DNA of 37,989 bases from Roseomonas sp. (GTDB lineage Bacteria; Pseudomonadota; Alphaproteobacteria; Acetobacterales; Acetobacteraceae), in assembly GCA_020249465.1 (NCBI GenBank), contig JADCFP010000143.1, positions 1 through 37,989 on the forward strand, in the 5' to 3' direction. The first letter of the stretch is position 1. Every line of letters begins with the position of its first letter. The notes beneath the pieces were generated by a model. It was not told where the DNA came from, did no database searches, and was given only the letters and a program-made list of their open reading frames with translations. Of this stretch, positions 1 to 7,864 are shown piece after piece. The translations under genes were made by a program, and so were the position numbers.

Positions 1-10
1 CCTGAGAGAT

Positions 11-451
11 TTGCGCGCCGCACTCCCCCGCCATTCCCGCCTGATTGGCCTTGATCCGGGGGAGAAAACCGTGGGTGTCGCACTCAGCGATGTCTCGCTG
101 ATGCTGGCCAGCCCCTATGGCAGCCTGAAGCGCGGAAAATTGATGGCCATGGCCGCCGAAATAAAGGCGATTGCGGCCAAGGAAGGCGCGGGGGGCTTGG
201 TGGTGGGCCTGCCGCTTGGCCTGGATGGGTCCTTCGGCCCGGCGGCGCAGGCAGCGCGGGATTGGGCGCGGTCCCTTTCAGATGCCGTTGGTCTGCCGGC
301 GGCGCTCTGGGATGAAAGGCTTTCATCGGCGGCGGTGAACCGCATGATGGTGGGGGAAGCCGATCTCAGCCGCGGCAAAAGGGCGGCATCGGTGGACAAG
401 GCGGCGGCGGCGTGGATGCTACAGGCCGCTTTGGACGCAACCAAGGGATGA
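11..451 (+). CDS. ruvX: RuvX/YqgF-family Holliday junction resolvase-like nuclease
   Basis: Predicted RNase H-fold protein of the RuvX/YqgF family, which acts in the cytoplasm; family members are linked to 16S rRNA 5' processing and possibly Holliday junction resolution. The 146-residue length is normal. Visible family motifs are LDPGEKTVGVALSD at residues 14-27 with Asp15 as first acidic catalytic residue, VVGLPLGLDG near 64-73, DERLSS near 101-106 and VDKAAAAWML near 128-137. The listed start is a TTG. No ATG lies between it and the window edge in this frame, so the true start may lie just outside the window and the 5' end should be treated as uncertain. The stop overlaps the ATG of the next gene as ATGA, implying translational coupling. 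The family call is secure; the exact biochemical role is from family knowledge. Confidence 0.9.
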   Translation: MRAALPRHSRLIGLDPGEKTVGVALSDVSLMLASPYGSLKRGKLMAMAAEIKAIAAKEGAGGLVVGLPLGLDGSFGPAAQAARDWARSLSDAVGLPAALWDERLSSAAVNRMMVGEADLSRGKRAASVDKAAAAWMLQAALDATKG

Positions 452-972
452 AGCGCATGGATCAGATTCTGGTGGAAATCGCGCTGGATGGGCGCATCCG
501 CTACGCCATTGGCGCGCTGGCCGGATTAGGTTTTGCCATGGTGGGTTTGGCGCTGCTGCCGCAATTCCTGGCGGAATGGCCGGCGATTACGCCCCGGCTT
601 TTGGGGCTTGGCTTCCCGATCCTTGGGCTTGGGATGTTCCTGTGGCTGTCCTTCATCCCCGCCCCCCATGCGCTTGCGATTCGCGCCGATGGCAGCGCGG
701 TCTTCACCCGCAGCATCACCACCTGGTGGCGGTTTTTCGATGCGTTTGAGACCCTGCCCCCAGGCACCATTACCGGCGTCGCAGTGGAAGCCGCCGATGC
801 GCCGGTGGGTACCACCCGCAGTGGAGAGACGGATTTCTCCGCCACATCAAAGGAATGGCGCCTGGTGCTGCGGCTGGCCGATGGCGCAGTGCGGGAGGTT
901 CAGCGCAGCCCCGGCCGTGCTTCCCTGGATGAAAAAGCAGCGGCGCTGAAAGGCGCGCTCAAGCTGCCTTGA
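448..972 (+). CDS. Small membrane protein of unknown function
   Basis: I do not recognise this 174-residue protein. After a short N-terminal stretch it shows two hydrophobic segments, about residues 18-38 and 50-70, separated by a Pro/Trp-containing loop. A soluble C-terminal domain of about 100 residues follows, containing TTWWRFFDAFETLPPGTI. The layout resembles small two-TM proteins with a cytoplasmic PH-like or beta-rich domain, but I cannot assign a family. The start is chosen at 448 because its ATG overlaps the ruvX stop as ATGA; the same frame is open further upstream inside ruvX. It lies between ruvX and pyrB and is probably co-transcribed with ruvX. It ends 43 bases before pyrB. Confidence 0.7.
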   Translation: MKRMDQILVEIALDGRIRYAIGALAGLGFAMVGLALLPQFLAEWPAITPRLLGLGFPILGLGMFLWLSFIPAPHALAIRADGSAVFTRSITTWWRFFDAFETLPPGTITGVAVEAADAPVGTTRSGETDFSATSKEWRLVLRLADGAVREVQRSPGRASLDEKAAALKGALKLP

Positions 973-984
973 ACGGGTCTGGTC

Positions 985-1009
985 TTGACCGCCGCCTAAC
1001 GGCTAGAAA
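985..1009 (+). promoter_or_regulatory. Candidate housekeeping promoter for pyrB
   Basis: TTGACCG at 985-991 and GCTAGAAA at 1002-1009 are 10 bases apart. They resemble the alphaproteobacterial (Caulobacter-type) housekeeping consensus TTGACGS-N10-14-GCTANAWC. The -10-like element ends only 6 bases before the GTG of pyrB, so the transcript would be leaderless or nearly so. No start site has been measured. Confidence 0.45.
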
Positions 1010-1015
1010 GAGCGC

Positions 1016-1951
1016 GTGACCTATCCTCGCAAACACCTCCTCGCCATTGAGGGTCTTGAACCGCCGCATATCGCGGATTTGCTGGACCTGGCGGAATCCT
1101 ACGCCCTGCTCAATCGCAGCGGCAAAACCCAGCGAGACCTGCTGAAGGGCCGCACGCTGATCAATCTTTTTTTTGAAGACAGCACGCGCACGCGCACCAG
1201 TTTTGAACTCGCCGGCAAGCGCTTGGGTGCTGATGTCATCAATATGTCGGTCAGCACATCCAGCGTTAATAAGGGTGAGACGCTGCTCGATACCGCCAGC
1301 ACGCTGAATGCGATGCATTGCGATTTGCTGGTGGTGCGCCATGGGCAATCCGGCGCGCCTTCGCTGCTGAGCCAGAAGGTGGATGCGGCGGTGATCAATG
1401 CCGGCGATGGCACGCATGAACACCCGACCCAGGCGCTATTGGATGCGCTGACCATCCGCCGCCATAAGGGAAGGCTTGAAGGTTTGGTTGTCGCGATTTG
1501 CGGCGATATTGCCCATTCGCGCGTGGCGCGATCAAATATGCATCTGCTGACCACCATGGGCAGCCGCGTGCGTGTGGTGGGGCCGCCCACGCTTATCCCT
1601 GCAGAGGCCGCGCGTTTGGGCGTTGAGGTCTTTCACGACATGAAGGCTGGGCTTGCCGGCGCTGATGTTGTGATGATGCTGCGCTTGCAACGCGAACGCA
1701 TGTCGGGCGGCATGGTGCCCTCAGCGCGGGAATTCTTTCGCTTCTACGGGCTGGATGCGGAAAAGCTGGCGCATGCCAAGCCGGATTCGATTGTGATGCA
1801 TCCAGGCCCGATGAATCGCGGTGTGGAAATTGACAGCGCCATCGCTGATCACCCGACACGCAGCGTGATTGGCGAACAGGTGGAAATGGGTGTCGCCTGC
1901 CGTATGGCGGTGCTTGATGTACTGGCGCGCCAGTTGCCGCGGAATAGCTGA
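1016..1951 (+). CDS. pyrB: Aspartate carbamoyltransferase catalytic subunit
   Basis: Catalyses carbamoyl phosphate + L-aspartate to N-carbamoyl-L-aspartate, the committed step of de novo pyrimidine synthesis, in the cytoplasm. The 311-residue length fits the catalytic chain. The carbamoyl-phosphate loop [13 protein letters not shown] is at residues 52-64, [10 protein letters not shown] is at 134-143, and [10 protein letters not shown] with the C-terminal [16 protein letters not shown] is present. The start is a GTG at 1016 with no good Shine-Dalgarno sequence but a -10-like element just upstream. The stop is 2 bases before the pyrC-like gene, an arrangement typical of a PyrB/PyrC' complex in which the inactive dihydroorotase supports the ATCase. 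No pyrI regulatory-chain gene is adjacent. Confidence 0.97.
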   Translation: MTYPRKHLLAIEGLEPPHIADLLDLAESYALLNRSGKTQRDLLKGRTLINLFFEDSTRTRTSFELAGKRLGADVINMSVSTSSVNKGETLLDTASTLNAMHCDLLVVRHGQSGAPSLLSQKVDAAVINAGDGTHEHPTQALLDALTIRRHKGRLEGLVVAICGDIAHSRVARSNMHLLTTMGSRVRVVGPPTLIPAEAARLGVEVFHDMKAGLAGADVVMMLRLQRERMSGGMVPSAREFFRFYGLDAEKLAHAKPDSIVMHPGPMNRGVEIDSAIADHPTRSVIGEQVEMGVACRMAVLDVLARQLPRNS

Positions 1952-1953
1952 GC

Positions 1954-3231
1954 ATGGCCGATACCCTCATCACCAATGCCCGCCTGCTGGACCCCGCCTC
2001 CGGCCTCGATGCGCCCGGCGCTTTGCTGATCCGTGATGGGCTGATCGCCGATTGTGGCGCAGGCCTGACTGCACCCGAAGGCGCTGCTGTGGTGGATGCA
2101 GCCGGGGCGTGCCTCGCACCCGGCTTGATTGATCTCCGCGCCAATCTGGGTGAACCGGGCGCGGAGCATCGGGAAACCATTGCCTCCGCCGCGCAAGCCG
2201 CCGCCGCGGGCGGCATCACCACCATTTGCGTGCTGCCGGATACCGACCCGGCGCTTGATGATCCCGCGCTGATTTCCTTCATCGCGCGGCGCGGTGAAGC
2301 CACGGGCTCTGTCGCGCTGCTGCCCTATGGCGCCGCCACTTCGGGTTGCGCCGGCAAGGAATTGGCGGAATTCGGGTTGCTGCGCGAAGCCGGCGCCATT
2401 GCCTTTACCGATGGCGCGCGCGCCATTGCTTCCGCACGCACCATGCGCCTCGCGCTTTCTTACGCGCGCGCCTTTGGCGCCTTCATCATGCAGCACCCGG
2501 AAGAACCGAGCCTCGCTGCCGGCGGTGCCGCCACCGAAGGCGAATTGGCGACACGCCTTGGCCTGCCTGGCATTACCCCTGCTGCGGAAGCGATGATGGT
2601 GGCGCGCGATATCGCACTCGCGCGCATCACGGGTGGGCATGTGCATTTCGCGCATATCTCAACGGCGGCGGCGCTTGATCTGATCCGCGCCGCGAAGGCG
2701 GAAGGTTTGGCTGTCACCTGCGATACCGCGCCGCCCTATTTTGATTTGAATGAAACCGCGATTGGCGATTACCGGACCTATGCCAAGCTCTCCCCGCCCT
2801 TGCGGACGGAGGCGGATCGGCAGGCGGTGGTGGCGGCTTTGGTGGATGGCACGATTGACGCCATTGCCTCAGACCATCAGCCACGCGATGCCGACGACAA
2901 GCGCCTGCCCTTTGCGCAAGCCGAGGCCGGTGGTGCGGGGCTGGCGACGCTGCTTGGCGTGACCCTGGCACGCGTGCATGCGGGGGATGTGCCGATGCTG
3001 ACCGCGCTTGGGCTGCTGACTGCGCGGCCAGCTACCTTGCTCGATCTGCCGCAGGGCCGCTTGGCGAAGGGCGCCCCGGCTGATCTGGTGCTGTTCCATC
3101 CCGATCGCGGCTGGAAGGTGGAAGCCGGCAAGCTGCCGGGCAAGGCACAGAACTCGCCCTTTGATGGTCGCGCCCTGGAAGGCCGGGTGCTTGGCACCTG
3201 GAAGGCCGGGCGGCGCGTCTTTGGGGGCTGA
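1954..3231 (+). CDS. pyrC: Dihydroorotase-like protein PyrC' with degenerate metal site
   Basis: Type I dihydroorotase/amidohydrolase fold, 425 residues. The family normally carries DxHxHxRxPG, whose two His bind zinc and whose Arg contacts dihydroorotate. Here the stretch reads DLRANLGEPG at residues 60-69, so both His are replaced (Arg62, Asn64) and the Arg is Gly66. The usual DDG is reduced to a single Asp in FTDGAR. Other conserved parts remain: MQHPEE, VHFAHIST, KLSPPLR and IASDHQPR near the C-terminal third. By analogy with Pseudomonas PyrC', the protein is probably catalytically weak or inactive and acts as a structural partner of PyrB, with an active dihydroorotase encoded elsewhere. 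It starts 2 bases after the pyrB stop. Family assignment is certain; loss of activity is inference. Confidence 0.93.
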   Translation: MADTLITNARLLDPASGLDAPGALLIRDGLIADCGAGLTAPEGAAVVDAAGACLAPGLIDLRANLGEPGAEHRETIASAAQAAAAGGITTICVLPDTDPALDDPALISFIARRGEATGSVALLPYGAATSGCAGKELAEFGLLREAGAIAFTDGARAIASARTMRLALSYARAFGAFIMQHPEEPSLAAGGAATEGELATRLGLPGITPAAEAMMVARDIALARITGGHVHFAHISTAAALDLIRAAKAEGLAVTCDTAPPYFDLNETAIGDYRTYAKLSPPLRTEADRQAVVAALVDGTIDAIASDHQPRDADDKRLPFAQAEAGGAGLATLLGVTLARVHAGDVPMLTALGLLTARPATLLDLPQGRLAKGAPADLVLFHPDRGWKVEAGKLPGKAQNSPFDGRALEGRVLGTWKAGRRVFGG

Positions 3232-3234
3232 GCC

Positions 3235-3831
3235 ATGGCCGAACATGCGGACAGCATTGCCTTCGTGATCGCGCTGCTGGGTGGCTACCTGATCGGGTCC
3301 ATCCCCTTTGGCCTGCTGCTGACCAAGGCGGCTGGGCTTGGCGATATCCGCAAGGTTGGGTCCGGCAATATTGGCGCGACCAATGTGCTGCGCACCGGGC
3401 GCAAGGGGCTGGCGGCGGCGACACTTGTTCTGGATGGGCTGAAGGGGGCGGTCGCGGTGCTGCTCGCGCGGCAACTCCTGGGTGATCAGGATTTGGTGGT
3501 GGGGACAGCGGCGGTCCTTGGCCACCTATTCCCGGTATGGCTTGGCTTTCGTGGCGGCAAGGGGGTGGCCACCGGGCTTGGCGTGCTGCTGGCTGCTGCC
3601 TGGCCGGTGGGGCTTGCCTGCTGCGCGGTATGGTTGGTGGCGGCGAAATTCCTGAAAATGTCGTCAGCGGCGGCGCTGACCGCCTTTGCGGCGGCGCCGC
3701 TTTTCGCCCTGGCTCTGTCCAGCGCGGATCACGCGCTGATGGCGCTGCTGATCGCCGTGTTGGTGTTTTGGCGGCATGAGGCGAATATCCGTCGCCTATT
3801 GGCGGGCACCGAACCGCGTATCGGCGCTTGA
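3235..3831 (+). CDS. plsY: Acyl-phosphate:glycerol-3-phosphate acyltransferase PlsY
   Basis: Integral inner-membrane enzyme transferring an acyl group from acyl-phosphate to sn-glycerol 3-phosphate, the first step of phospholipid synthesis in bacteria that use PlsX/PlsY. At 198 residues it has the usual size and about five hydrophobic segments. The three family motifs are visible: GSIPFG at 21-26, [14 protein letters not shown] at 42-55, and [19 protein letters not shown] at 96-114. Its ATG is 3 bases beyond the pyrC' stop, so it is in the pyrBC' transcript. In related genomes dprA and topA commonly follow; here an oxidase gene follows 24 bases later. Confidence 0.96.
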   Translation: MAEHADSIAFVIALLGGYLIGSIPFGLLLTKAAGLGDIRKVGSGNIGATNVLRTGRKGLAAATLVLDGLKGAVAVLLARQLLGDQDLVVGTAAVLGHLFPVWLGFRGGKGVATGLGVLLAAAWPVGLACCAVWLVAAKFLKMSSAAALTAFAAAPLFALALSSADHALMALLIAVLVFWRHEANIRRLLAGTEPRIGA

Positions 3832-3855
3832 AGGGGCAGAGCAGGCGTAAGCCGC

Positions 3856-5001
3856 ATGGGGCCCGATACCTGCCATGACATCGCTGATCTGCGGGCCGTA
3901 GCGCGCCGGCGGCTGCCGCGTGGTCTGTTCGATTATGTGGATCGTGGCTGCGATGGGGATATCGGCATCGCGCGCAACCGCACAGCGCTTGATGCCATTA
4001 CCTTCGCGCCGCGTGTGCTGCGCGGTGTTGCGGAACGCAGTACGGCCACCACGCTTTTCGGCCAGCACGTTGCCATGCCAGCCGCGATTGCGCCCATGAG
4101 CCCTGCCGGGCTGTTATGGCATGAGGGCGAGGCCAAGCTGGCTGCCGCTGCGCGTGCATTCGGCATTCCCTATAGCCTGCCAACAGAATCCATGACGCGG
4201 CTGGAAGCCATTAGCGCCACCATGGCGGGCAGCCCCTGGTGGTTTCAGCTTTATGTCTGGGCCGACAAGGCAGAAAGCCTGCGCCTTGTGGAGAAAGTCG
4301 CCAGCGCCGGAGCCTCTGTCCTGCTGCTGACGGTGGATACGGTGGTCGCACCCTATCGCGCCTTCAATTATCGCAATGGTTTCGCGACACCCTTCAAGCC
4401 TGGCCTGCGCAATATCTCGGATCTGCTGGCGCATCCGCGTTGGTTGCTCGGCACCATGGGGCGTTATGCGCTGACCACGGGTGTACCCCGCATGCTGAAC
4501 CATCCGGGCGCCCCGGGCGCGCTAATCGGTGGCGGGCCAAGCACTAGGCTGAATGGCGGCATTACCTGGGAAGATGTGGCAGAGCTGCGCAGGATTTGGC
4601 CCGGTAAGCTATTGGTGAAGGGCATTTTGCGCGCCGATGATGCACGCCGTGCCATTGAAGCGGGTGCGGACGGCGTGGTGGTTTCCAATCACGGCGCGCG
4701 TAATCTGGATGGTGCCACGCCTTCCATCACTGCGCTGCCGGCCATCGCCGCTGAGATCGGCCGGCACGGCACCATTCTGCTTGATAGTGGTATCCGCCAT
4801 GGCGCCGATATTGCGCGTGCCTTGGCGCTTGGTGCCGATGCCGTGCTGCTGGGTCGTGCGGTATTGTTTGGCTTGGCGGCCTATGGCGAGGCCGGTGCCG
4901 CGCGCGCTTTGCACCTGCTGCGCCATGAATTCGAAACTGCCATGGCGCTGCTTGGCGCGATGACGCCGGCAGAAATCACGCGCGATCTGGTGATGGGCTG
5001 A
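3856..5001 (+). CDS. FMN-dependent alpha-hydroxy-acid oxidase/dehydrogenase (LldD family)
   Basis: TIM-barrel flavoenzyme of the glycolate oxidase/L-lactate dehydrogenase/mandelate dehydrogenase family, 381 residues, oxidising an L-2-hydroxy acid to the 2-oxo acid. Family residues are visible: Tyr27 in LFDYVDRG, Tyr133 in WFQLYVW, TVDT at 160-162, Lys255 in LLVKGIL, and His279/Arg282 in SNHGARNLDG. The usual family text is SNHGARQLDG, so Asn replaces the Gln. The FMN phosphate site near the C terminus is represented by DSGIRHGADIARALALGADAV-type residues. The exact substrate cannot be read from sequence. The gene ends 13 bases from the convergent AsmA-like gene. It lacks an N-terminal signal, suggesting a peripheral or cytoplasmic enzyme that passes electrons to oxygen or quinone. 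Confidence 0.88.
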   Translation: MGPDTCHDIADLRAVARRRLPRGLFDYVDRGCDGDIGIARNRTALDAITFAPRVLRGVAERSTATTLFGQHVAMPAAIAPMSPAGLLWHEGEAKLAAAARAFGIPYSLPTESMTRLEAISATMAGSPWWFQLYVWADKAESLRLVEKVASAGASVLLLTVDTVVAPYRAFNYRNGFATPFKPGLRNISDLLAHPRWLLGTMGRYALTTGVPRMLNHPGAPGALIGGGPSTRLNGGITWEDVAELRRIWPGKLLVKGILRADDARRAIEAGADGVVVSNHGARNLDGATPSITALPAIAAEIGRHGTILLDSGIRHGADIARALALGADAVLLGRAVLFGLAAYGEAGAARALHLLRHEFETAMALLGAMTPAEITRDLVMG

Positions 5002-5014
5002 AGCGGCACACGGT

Positions 5015-7864
5015 TCAACGCTGCTCCGCCCGCCAGCGCGCCCAGGGCGCGATATCCGGCAGGCGTTGCGGGGCCGTCGCCGGGCCAGCAAAACGCAACC
5101 CAATCTCGGGCGCCTCAGCCATTGGCGGGCGTAACGCAAAGCCGATATCAATTGTTGCGCGCGGCAAATCCAACGAGCCTGTAACGCGGGCAGAAACGCC
5201 GCCCTCGGCCGCCAAATTCGCTTCCTGCAATGAAAGCCGCCCGGTGCTGATGTGCCAGCCGCCTTCCAGCCGCTCCACCGCGGTGGCGCCGCCCAAAAGG
5301 GCGCGGCGCAAGGCGGCCTCGGCCACCATGGGATCAGCGATTCCGGCCGCGGCATAGGCATCACGTAGCGCAACCCCGGCGACCACGCCATCCGCCAAGA
5401 GAAAGCGTCCGGAACCTTCCAGCGAGGAAACAAGCGCCGCTGGCGCATGGCCCGAAGCGGCAAGCCGGCCGGCTAGCGCAAGCCTGCCTGCGGCCAGATC
5501 AAGCGGCAGGTCGAAAATCGGATGCGCCAGTGTTGCGCCGGTGATTTCAAAACTCGCTTCCAGCCGCGGCGGTTGCGCGCTGGTATCGAAATTGCCGCGC
5601 CCTTCCATCCGCCCGCCGGCGAGCGCAGCACGAAAGCCATCAAGCCGGAGCTGACCATTTTCCAGCACCAGCGTGGCTTCGGCATTTTCCACGGGAGGCA
5701 GGCCCAACACCGCAATGCGCACAGCGCTCAAGGCGACGCTGCCATCAATACCTGCCAAGGCAGCAAGCGGCAGCGGTTCCTGATCTGCCAGATCAGGCGC
5801 GGGCAGGGCCAGGTTTTCTGCCGCCAGCTTCAAGGTCAGCTTGGGGCGCGCGCCATTCACTTCGAGCCGCGCTTCACCGGCGGCGCGTGTTTCGGCGGCG
5901 ACCATGCTGAAAAAGGGCAGCGTGATGACGCCCCCTTCCAGCGCCATGCGCGCAATGAAGGAAGCCGAGCCCTCACCCATCCAGCCGGGTTCCTCGCGAC
6001 CCAAAATCTGGCCATAAAGCCGCGCCGCGCCGGGGTGGCGGAAGGTCAGGCTGCCCTGCGCCTGCGCCTTCGGCAGATCGAACACCGCATTGGCATCAAG
6101 CCGCGCATCTTCCAAAAGGGCCTCGGCAACAAGGCTGAGTGCCTCAGCGCTGCCATTGCCGCGCAGGCGCAGCGTGGCCGGCAGCGCGGTGAGCCCTGCG
6201 GGCAGGGGCAGCGCTTCCACCAGCATCGGCGGCAAGGCGTTTGCCATGGGGGCGGAAACCTCAAGCGCGGCATCGGCAAGGCTTGGCGTGGCGCCAAGCG
6301 CAATAGCGCCCGAGGCAGAGATATTGGCGCTGCCCTGGCGCGCAGAAAACCGCTGCACGGCAAGCTTGCCGGCATCAAGCGTTGCATCCAGCGCAACGCC
6401 ATCCAGCGCCTGGCCCTGCCATTCCAACCGGCCTGCGGTTACGCGCAGATTGGCGTCCAAGCCTTGCAGCGCTTCATGGGCTGCCTGCCAGTTCAGGTTT
6501 TCGGCAAGCAAGCCATCCAAGGCAAGCGCATCAATCGAAAGCCCAAGCCCGAGTGCGGGCCGCGCCCCAAGGCGGAGCGCACCAGCGCCAGCGAAGCGCT
6601 GGCCATCCAGCAGCAGCGAAAATTCCGGTGCCTCAACAAGATTGGGTTCCAGCACCACGCGCCCGCGCCCTTCAAAACGGCGCAGCCTTGCGGGGTCTGG
6701 CGCTGCAACCGCGAAGCCGAAAGCCGCAAGGCTATCGCGCAGGCTGGGGCCGGTGATGCTAAGCGCCAATTCCAGCCTTTCGCCAAGTGTGGCACCGCGC
6801 GCTTCCAACTCAGCCTCTCCGGGCAAAAGCGCTGCGATATCCGTTAGCGTCATGCGGGCACCTTCACGCGCGATGCCTGCCTTGAAGCGGCGCAATTCCT
6901 TGCCCTGCCAGCGTGCTGATTCGGCAGCCACATCCAGCACAATCGGAAACGGCCAATCTCGCGCGGCGCGCATGGCGGCGATCCAGGGATCGAGATCAAG
7001 CCGGTTCATGGTGACAGCCAGATCCATTTTCGCATCCGGCGTCAGTTGGATTTCGGCTGCCGTGCGACCGGTGCCGCCATCAAATTCTACCGCCAGATCG
7101 GGGGTGATGATCCTATCCTCACTTGCGCGAATGCGGCCGGTGAAACGGAAAGGCAGCGCGGGCGCGGGCAGAAAGGCCGAGAGATAAGCGCCAGAGGCTT
7201 CCACGCGCCCTTCATAGCCACCTTCCGCCAGCAGCGCGCCACGCGTGACCAGCGTTGCCCCCTGACCATTCAGGCGCAATTCCAAAGTGCCAATGCCATC
7301 ATAGCCCGGCCTGCCAAGCACGGCCTGGAAGCGCGCTTCGGCCCCTGCGCGCATAAAACTGCCTTCCAGCCGCACCGCATCCAGGGGGCCGGGGGCAACC
7401 AGCCGCGCGGCGACATTTTCCAAAGCCACTTCGCCCAGCGTCACGCGGCTTGCTTCAATGCGCGCGGCGAAATCCGAAAGCCAGGGCGGCGGGCGGAGCG
7501 CACCTGCCGCGGGCAAAGGCCAGGGCAGGCGGATATCGGCACCCACCAACACCAAATCGCGCGGTTCCAACCGGCCAAGGATCAGCGGCAGCAGGCCAAG
7601 CTTCAGGCGCAGCGTTTGCGCCTTCACGCCAAGGCCGCCGGCCTCCTGCCCCAGATGCACCTCATCCGCTTCAATCAGGGGCTGCGGCAGCAGCAAGACA
7701 CGCAGCGGTCCTTGCAAGGCGACCGGTCGGCCAAGCCGTTCCTCGGCCAGCGCTGCCAGGCGGTCACGCTGACCTTCCCAGGAAATCAAACGCGGCCCGA
7801 TCCAGGCCGCCGCAAGCGCGACGCCGAAAAGTAAAAGCGCGAAAAGGCTACGGCGAGATTTCAG
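5015..7864 (-). CDS. AsmA-family envelope protein, probable CTG start
   Basis: Large AsmA-like protein, about 949 residues from 7864. AsmA proteins are inner-membrane-anchored periplasmic proteins of the bridge-like lipid transfer group, implicated in outer-membrane lipid homeostasis. The region [19 protein letters not shown] near the N terminus is typical, followed by a long beta-rich repeat-like body. The C-terminal domain carries [19 protein letters not shown] and [18 protein letters not shown]. The first standard start codon is a TTG at 7789, but that would remove an in-frame hydrophobic segment ([18 protein letters not shown]) that every AsmA protein needs as its anchor. The only start-like codon that keeps it is a CTG at 7864, overlapping the TGA of the upstream gene as CTGA. 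It is the last gene of the - strand run and convergent with the oxidase gene. Confidence 0.85.
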   Translation of the reverse strand: MKSRRSLFALLLFGVALAAAWIGPRLISWEGQRDRLAALAEERLGRPVALQGPLRVLLLPQPLIEADEVHLGQEAGGLGVKAQTLRLKLGLLPLILGRLEPRDLVLVGADIRLPWPLPAAGALRPPPWLSDFAARIEASRVTLGEVALENVAARLVAPGPLDAVRLEGSFMRAGAEARFQAVLGRPGYDGIGTLELRLNGQGATLVTRGALLAEGGYEGRVEASGAYLSAFLPAPALPFRFTGRIRASEDRIITPDLAVEFDGGTGRTAAEIQLTPDAKMDLAVTMNRLDLDPWIAAMRAARDWPFPIVLDVAAESARWQGKELRRFKAGIAREGARMTLTDIAALLPGEAELEARGATLGERLELALSITGPSLRDSLAAFGFAVAAPDPARLRRFEGRGRVVLEPNLVEAPEFSLLLDGQRFAGAGALRLGARPALGLGLSIDALALDGLLAENLNWQAAHEALQGLDANLRVTAGRLEWQGQALDGVALDATLDAGKLAVQRFSARQGSANISASGAIALGATPSLADAALEVSAPMANALPPMLVEALPLPAGLTALPATLRLRGNGSAEALSLVAEALLEDARLDANAVFDLPKAQAQGSLTFRHPGAARLYGQILGREEPGWMGEGSASFIARMALEGGVITLPFFSMVAAETRAAGEARLEVNGARPKLTLKLAAENLALPAPDLADQEPLPLAALAGIDGSVALSAVRIAVLGLPPVENAEATLVLENGQLRLDGFRAALAGGRMEGRGNFDTSAQPPRLEASFEITGATLAHPIFDLPLDLAAGRLALAGRLAASGHAPAALVSSLEGSGRFLLADGVVAGVALRDAYAAAGIADPMVAEAALRRALLGGATAVERLEGGWHISTGRLSLQEANLAAEGGVSARVTGSLDLPRATIDIGFALRPPMAEAPEIGLRFAGPATAPQRLPDIAPWARWRAEQR

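Noticed and set aside
5522-6847. Long open frame (441 codons) on the + strand opposite the AsmA-like gene
   Set aside because: Composition is rich in Arg, Gln, His and Gly with no domain; it is the antisense shadow of a high-GC gene whose own frame has clear family features.
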